A stretch of 64,000 bases of DNA, taken from the NCBI RefSeq assembly GCF_040954645.1, contig NC_092807.1:83828608-83892607 (forward strand), in the 5' to 3' direction. Position numbers and translations under genes: made by a program. A model generated the notes under the pieces. It saw nothing but the letters and a program-made list of their open reading frames with translations, had not been told where the DNA came from and searched no databases. Every line of letters begins with the position of its first letter. Within the stretch, counting starts at the first letter, position 1. Of the stretch, positions 59,590-64,000 are shown piece by piece. Source of the stretch: Diabrotica undecimpunctata. Its lineage: Eukaryota; Arthropoda; Insecta; Coleoptera; Chrysomelidae.

Positions 59590-61537
59590 AACATTTTGGT
59601 TTTACAATTGGTTGAGTAACTTGGCGTCTTCTACAATATTTTTCCATTTTTTCCTGTTTTTGCTTACGGTTTTCCAACATCTAACTCCCATTTTCTTAAG
59701 ATTCGCAGTTATCTGATTCTCCTATCTCGTCTTCCGTCTTCTTCGTGGTATGTCTGATACTGGTCTCCAATTGGTGATTTTCTTGATAACTACTTCTGGA
59801 TTTCTCCTTTCTAGATGTTCCATCCAAGTGTCTGTACATTGATAAATCTGACGATGTCTTCTCCTTTCAAAAGTTCTCTTAATTTGTAGTTTATTAGTTT
59901 TCTAAATTCATTATTAGCTATACTTCATCTAATTAACTTACCGTTGCACGTCATCCGCGTCATAGCCCGTGAGGTCACATGATTCCGACACGAAATATTT
60001 GGGCGGTAGGTGTGTTCTTTTTTAGAATTACTTTGCCGAGTCCACTGGCATTAAAGCCACTAGACATATTTGATTGTATACGCATAGAAATAATATTTAA
60101 AGATTTCCGAACTTCCGAACATTTGTTCGGAACACCCTGTAACGGTAATCGATTGACAGTTGCGGTGTTGACACTTTTTTTAAGTACCTACTTTATTATT
60201 TTGAATTTTGAAGTGAATACCTATTGTTTTATATTTTTACCTATTTAATAAAATCTGTTCTTTTTAGAACAAAATTAGTATATTTTATTTCAATAATGTA
60301 TGTTTCTGTTAATTTACATTAAATATTAATTTGTTTTGTTGTATAATCAATCCACTTTTGCAATAATTATGTGACCTATTTGATTTAAAATGGATTCAGG
60401 ATTTTTTTATACTTTAGCAACTATGTCAACTTCTATCTCTGTCAATGATAATGACGTGCAACGGTAAGTAAATTAGATCCTAAGATCCTCAATCTTTCTT
60501 CACCTTGATTTCAGGCATATGACGTCAGCACCATATGTGATTACTGGTCTAATTGCTGCTTAATAAATTTTTAGTTTAGTATTCTAAGTAAGCTTCTTAT
60601 CTTTGGGAAAGTTGTTCAATTTCTAATAAGTTTCAGTAGCTCTTATTGTTCCTTCTACAGCGACGTTAAATAGTGACGTTGATAGAGAAACGCCCAGTCG
60701 TACTTCACTTGCTATTTTGATATTTTTGGAGATGCCATCATCTGTTATTATTGCTGCCGTCAATCCTTCCTTTGTCGTTTTTGTAAGCTTTATGAGTTTT
60801 ATTGGGATATCTATGCTTTTCATGTCTTCTATTAGGTCGGGTCTTATTAGGCTGTCAAATGCTTGCTTGAAAACTATGAAAAGGATGTCGATATCATATT
60901 CGTAACACTTATCAATTGACTGTGTGAATATGTGTATTGCATCTATTGTTGACCTTGCCTCTTTAAATATCTGCTGGTATTCTTATATTTTAGTTTCAAT
61001 GTAATTTGAGAGTCTTTGTCTGATAAATTATGTCAATATTTTGTAGCAGCAGTAATTTGAGAGTCGTTGTCTGATAAATTATGTCAATATTTTGTAGCAG
61101 CTGTTTAACAATGTTATGCCTCTATAGTTGTTACGTTGTGTCCCATTTCTTTAAAATAGGAATTATTACCCTGATACCATACTTCGGGTTTTCATTCTTG
61201 TTTCTAAATACTTATATTCTATATTTGCTATTACCAGAAAATGGTCAGAATCTGCATTTGCACCCCGATATGACCTGACATCTTGAATTATTCTCCACTA
61301 TTTTGAAATAAACCCTCAGTTGATCCTGGTTATTAGCCATGTTATTTTATGCTCTTTGTTGTGTTTGAAGTGTGTGCTCATTATAAATGTCTTTGTTTCT
61401 GTAGCTAGGTTGCAAAGCCTTCTCCTGTTAGTGTTCGTAATTGTGTGAAGAGTTTCCTTTCCAGCTACGTCTTTATTTATGTCTTCCTTTCCTATCATTG
61501 CGTTGAAATCACCTAGTAAAATTAATATGCTATTCTA
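59590..61537 (-). pseudogene. Minus-strand LINE with two nested insertions
   Basis: Read 61537 to 59590. The endonuclease part has NSILILLGDFNAMIGKED, TLHTITNTNRRRLCNLATET, EHKITWLI and RGANADSDHFLVIAN (61520-61200). The RT part has IDILFIVFKQAFDSLIRPDL and MKSIDIPIKLIKLTKTTKEG, VTAAIITDDG-like, and LSTSLFNVAVEGTIR (61000-60620). The C-terminal part has DTWMEHLERRNPEVVIKK and NLKKMGVRCWKTVSKNRKKW (59935-59600). The catalytic YADD region is missing. A MITE (59937-60468) and a Tc1-like element (61538-63098) interrupt it. Confidence 0.7.
59934..60471. mobile_element. MITE with TAA duplication
   Basis: The ends CTTACCGTTGCACGTCAT (59937-59954) and ATGACGTGCAACGGTAAG (60451-60468) are perfect inverted repeats. 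They are flanked by TAA at 59934-59936 and 60469-60471. 532 bp, no coding capacity. A 3-bp TWA duplication suggests the PIF/Harbinger group. It interrupts the LINE C-terminal part. Confidence 0.75.
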
Positions 61538-63100
61538 TACAGTGGTATTTAAAAGTCCAGCATCACCTTACCAAATACCATTTTTTTAACCATTTACTAT
61601 CTACATCAAACAAGCACTTAAACACAATATTATAAAATGGAAACAGCAAAAATTTTGATTAGTAAAAAAAATGTAGTTCGGAAAATTTTTAATTCAATAT
61701 TACAAAAATTAGGCTATTTACATCAAGACGATATTGTACATCACATTGAAGTAATTTAAACTAATTTTAATATTTCATTGGCCCATTGGTTGTTTTTAAT
61801 AACTAGTTCACATCTTTTGGGCATGGAAATTAATAATTTTTGCAGTTCTTCCATAAAAATACAGTGATGCTAAGCGTGGATTAAAGATTCGATTAATTTC
61901 GTTTTATGTGCGGGTTTGCTTTTGGAAATGATGTTTGATATCCTTTGCCACAAATTCTCGATGGGATTGAGGTCCGGGGATTGCACTGGCCAGTCCATCT
62001 TATCAATTTCATTACTCTGCATCCAAGCTTTAATCAATTTTGCTCTATGGCAAGGAGCATTATTATCCTGAAAAATAAATTTTTCTTCGCCAAACAGGTC
62101 TTTTCCACTATGCAGTATCTGTCGTACTTTAATGTATTTGGTAGCATTCATCATCCCAGAAACAACGTGTAGGCGACCAACTCCTCGAACGGACATGCAA
62201 CCCCATATCATAACGGAGGTTGGATGTTTAATTGTGGGAAGAACACATTTTGGAGAAAATTCTTCACCAGGAAATCTTCTGACGTAGGCATTTCCAGCAT
62301 GATTATTAATATTGAAAGTGGATTCAATACTAAACAGTACACTCTGCCACTGCTCTGCTGTCCAGATTCGATGTTCCTTGGCCCATTTCAAACGGTGCAA
62401 TCTTAGCTTTTCTGAAAGCAGTGGTTTCTTCTGTGCCTTACATCCGCTAAGTCCAAAATTAAGCAGTCTTTTTCTCACAGTGGAAGTGAACCGCTTACAA
62501 CTGTTGATTCAGACCACAGCTTCGTCAATTGAGTGGAATTAAGGCTTCTGTCTGCCAAACTTGTTGTTAACGCAGCGTCATCCGAACAGAAGTTTTCTTT
62601 GGTCGGCCAATACGCGGTCTGTTGCCGATTTTTTCTTGTCCAGCTTACTTCTTAATGACTCTAATTATTGTAGATTGATTACAGTTTACTGCGGATGCTA
62701 TTTCGCGACTAGATTTGTCGTTTTTATGGTGAAAAATAATTTCAAAACGCTTTTCGTCCGATAATTTAGTTTATTTGGTCTGGGATGACATTTTGACATT
62801 TTTGTCAAAAATCAAAGAGCGAATAAATGTGTTAAAGTAACAATTTAATAGTACTTTAACGACTTAATAATCACCTCATAATTTTCTCGGATTATGGGAA
62901 ATCCCTTTAATCAGCTTATTTTAATCTTTTCTGTTGAATTTTGAGCTAGCAATTAAAAAAAACATTAGTAAGTATACCGATAATGCTAATTACAAGCACA
63001 AACTTAAAATGAATTAGCGAAAATATACAAAAAACTTGTGTTAAACCTCAAAAACTATAAGGGGCTTAGGTGATGCAGGACTTTTTAACACCACTGTATA
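61536..63100 (-). mobile_element. Tc1-like element, full length
   Basis: Inverted ends (TACAGTGGTATTTAAAAGTC at 61538 and its imperfect mirror ending CACCACTGTA at 63098) are flanked by TA. About 1.56 kb, the usual size for Tc1-like elements. It carries one transposase gene on the minus strand. It is inserted in the endonuclease region of a minus-strand LINE: NSILILLGDFNAM begins right at its left edge. Confidence 0.85.
61870..62478 (-). CDS. Tc1-like transposase, C-terminal catalytic part
   Basis: A 202-codon frame: SEKLRLHRLKWAKEHRIWTA, QWQSVLFSIESTF, HPTSVMIWGCMSVRGVGRLH, IFQDNNAPCHRAK and WPVQSPDLNPIENLW. The second Asp (residue 138) and the Glu (174) are 35 residues apart, so DD35E by my count rather than the DD34E of Tc1 itself. 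The first catalytic Asp is replaced: SIES (Ile, residue 51) where the family has SDES. The N-terminal helix-turn-helix region (62770-62480) is readable as KRFEIIFHHKNDKSSREIAS but contains stops. Not active as it stands. Confidence 0.85.
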   Translation of the reverse strand: MRKRLLNFGLSGCKAQKKPLLSEKLRLHRLKWAKEHRIWTAEQWQSVLFSIESTFNINNHAGNAYVRRFPGEEFSPKCVLPTIKHPTSVMIWGCMSVRGVGRLHVVSGMMNATKYIKVRQILHSGKDLFGEEKFIFQDNNAPCHRAKLIKAWMQSNEIDKMDWPVQSPDLNPIENLWQRISNIISKSKPAHKTKLIESLIHA

Positions 63101-64000
63101 TAGAAACGTTTTAACGTTTGGCATTTCTTTCTTCAGGTAGCTGTAGCCTTCCTCCTTGGTTATTGTTAGTGGTTGCCCTGGAAACCATCAGGGTATTCTA
63201 ACTCTAATGCCACAGATTGGTCGCATTGCTCATGTAGTGATCCTTTCCCAACGTTAACATGCTCCTTTTCTAACTTGGCTGCACCGAACTGATGACAAAT
63301 AATAGTCAGAACTACGTATATACGGTTGCCTACCATCGATATACCTATTTTGTTTTTTGTTTTCCTGTTTTGCGAGATATGCCATTACATTTTACTTTTA
63401 TTATTCACTCGCATTAACCTTTTCTATACAGGGTGGTCCATAGGTAATTGTACAAACAGAAACCGTAGATTCTGCTCTTTAAAATATTACGATTTAAGCC
63501 AACTTGCTTTATTAAATTGTAGATCTTAAGAAGGATACAGGGTGTTAAAGTGGAAATTTAAAATTTTATTTTTCGCTATAACTTTTATGCTTGTAAATAT
63601 TTTTGGACAAAAATTTACAGTTGGATGCTTTTGACTGGGCTAAATTATAATTTTATACTTACTTTAATATAACTAATAGAGGGCGCCACATATGCCACAT
63701 GTGTGGAATAAATTTGCGCTTAACTTTTTTGCTTTTTAAGTTAGCTCTAATTGTGTTAAAAAATATTAAAGATACATTATTTTTACAAAGAAAAGGTATA
63801 CTTGTTAGTAACCTGACGATTCAACCGTTTTCGAGATAAATGCATTTTATAAGTCAGCTGCACAATAATTCTTAGTTTAATATTTGTGCGGTAAAGCACT
63901 GAATACATGTAGATAAGCATAATTCATAGTTTATTCTTATTAAAACAACTCAAAGATGATAATGTAACATCACAAAATGCTTTGTTATATGTGCTAAATG
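63101..64000. other. LINE/MITE debris, no gene seen
   Basis: 63101-63300 probably continues an element interrupted by the Tc1-like insertion, but no protein motif was recognised. The word atacagggtg occurs at 63427 and again at 63537, the kind of terminus common in small insect MITEs. The remainder is AT-rich. Confidence 0.4.

Overview
The window looks like part of an insect genome. It is AT-rich, has spliced genes with GT-AG introns, and is packed with arthropod-type transposable elements: BEL/Pao, Penelope-like, RTE, R1, CR1/Jockey-like and I-like LINEs, piggyBac, Tc1/mariner, P-like and MULE elements. A beetle is plausible, but that is inference; no species-diagnostic gene was seen.

Only one host gene is clear. 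It is the 5' part of an inositol polyphosphate 5-phosphatase (IPPc family) on the minus strand. A 14-bp first coding exon (33634-33621), a 337-bp second exon (33566-33230) and a 176-bp third exon (18881-18706) join in compatible phases. The third intron-separated exon lies 14.3 kb from the second, and the next exon was not found in the remaining 18.7 kb, so the catalytic C-terminal half probably lies beyond position 1. Almost everything else in the window is intron or 5' flank of this gene, filled with nested mobile elements.

Layout. 1-3300: AT-rich repeats, a 300-bp foldback and two (TA)n arrays. 3316-8800: a decayed Tc1/mariner transposase split by a BEL/Pao retrotransposon (511/519-bp LTRs, CCTGG target duplication), whose gag is itself split by a 415-bp MITE. 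8826-11760: a foldback, an inverted/direct Penelope pair and an R2-like LINE tail. 11871-15186: a minus-strand CR1/Jockey-like LINE. 15600-17700: a MULE remnant. 18977-21448: a piggyBac copy with TTAA duplications inside the host intron. 23741-24870: a near-perfect 549-bp inverted repeat. 25630-30250: RTE LINEs and Penelope debris. 30960-32420: two DDE transposase remnants.

34017-45284: an 11.3-kb P-like element, 380 bp upstream of the host start codon. It has 24-bp terminal inverted repeats, a CCGTAAC duplication, and two exons that together make only a THAP zinc finger. Its roughly 9.3-kb intron holds an I-like LINE, Penelope and LTR fragments. 45914-51220: RTE fragments, a decayed insect repeat ORF and a piggyBac. 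52956-55548: a third, deleted piggyBac split by a clean R1-clade LINE insertion. 55625-56490: a tandem duplication and a TTCG-rich segment. 59210-63098: a minus-strand LINE interrupted by a TAA-flanked MITE and by a Tc1-like element.

Most element genes are broken by stops or frameshifts, so the transposon ORFs are best read as fossils. The nesting order and target duplications give a usable insertion history. All positions and motifs were read by eye; no database search was possible.
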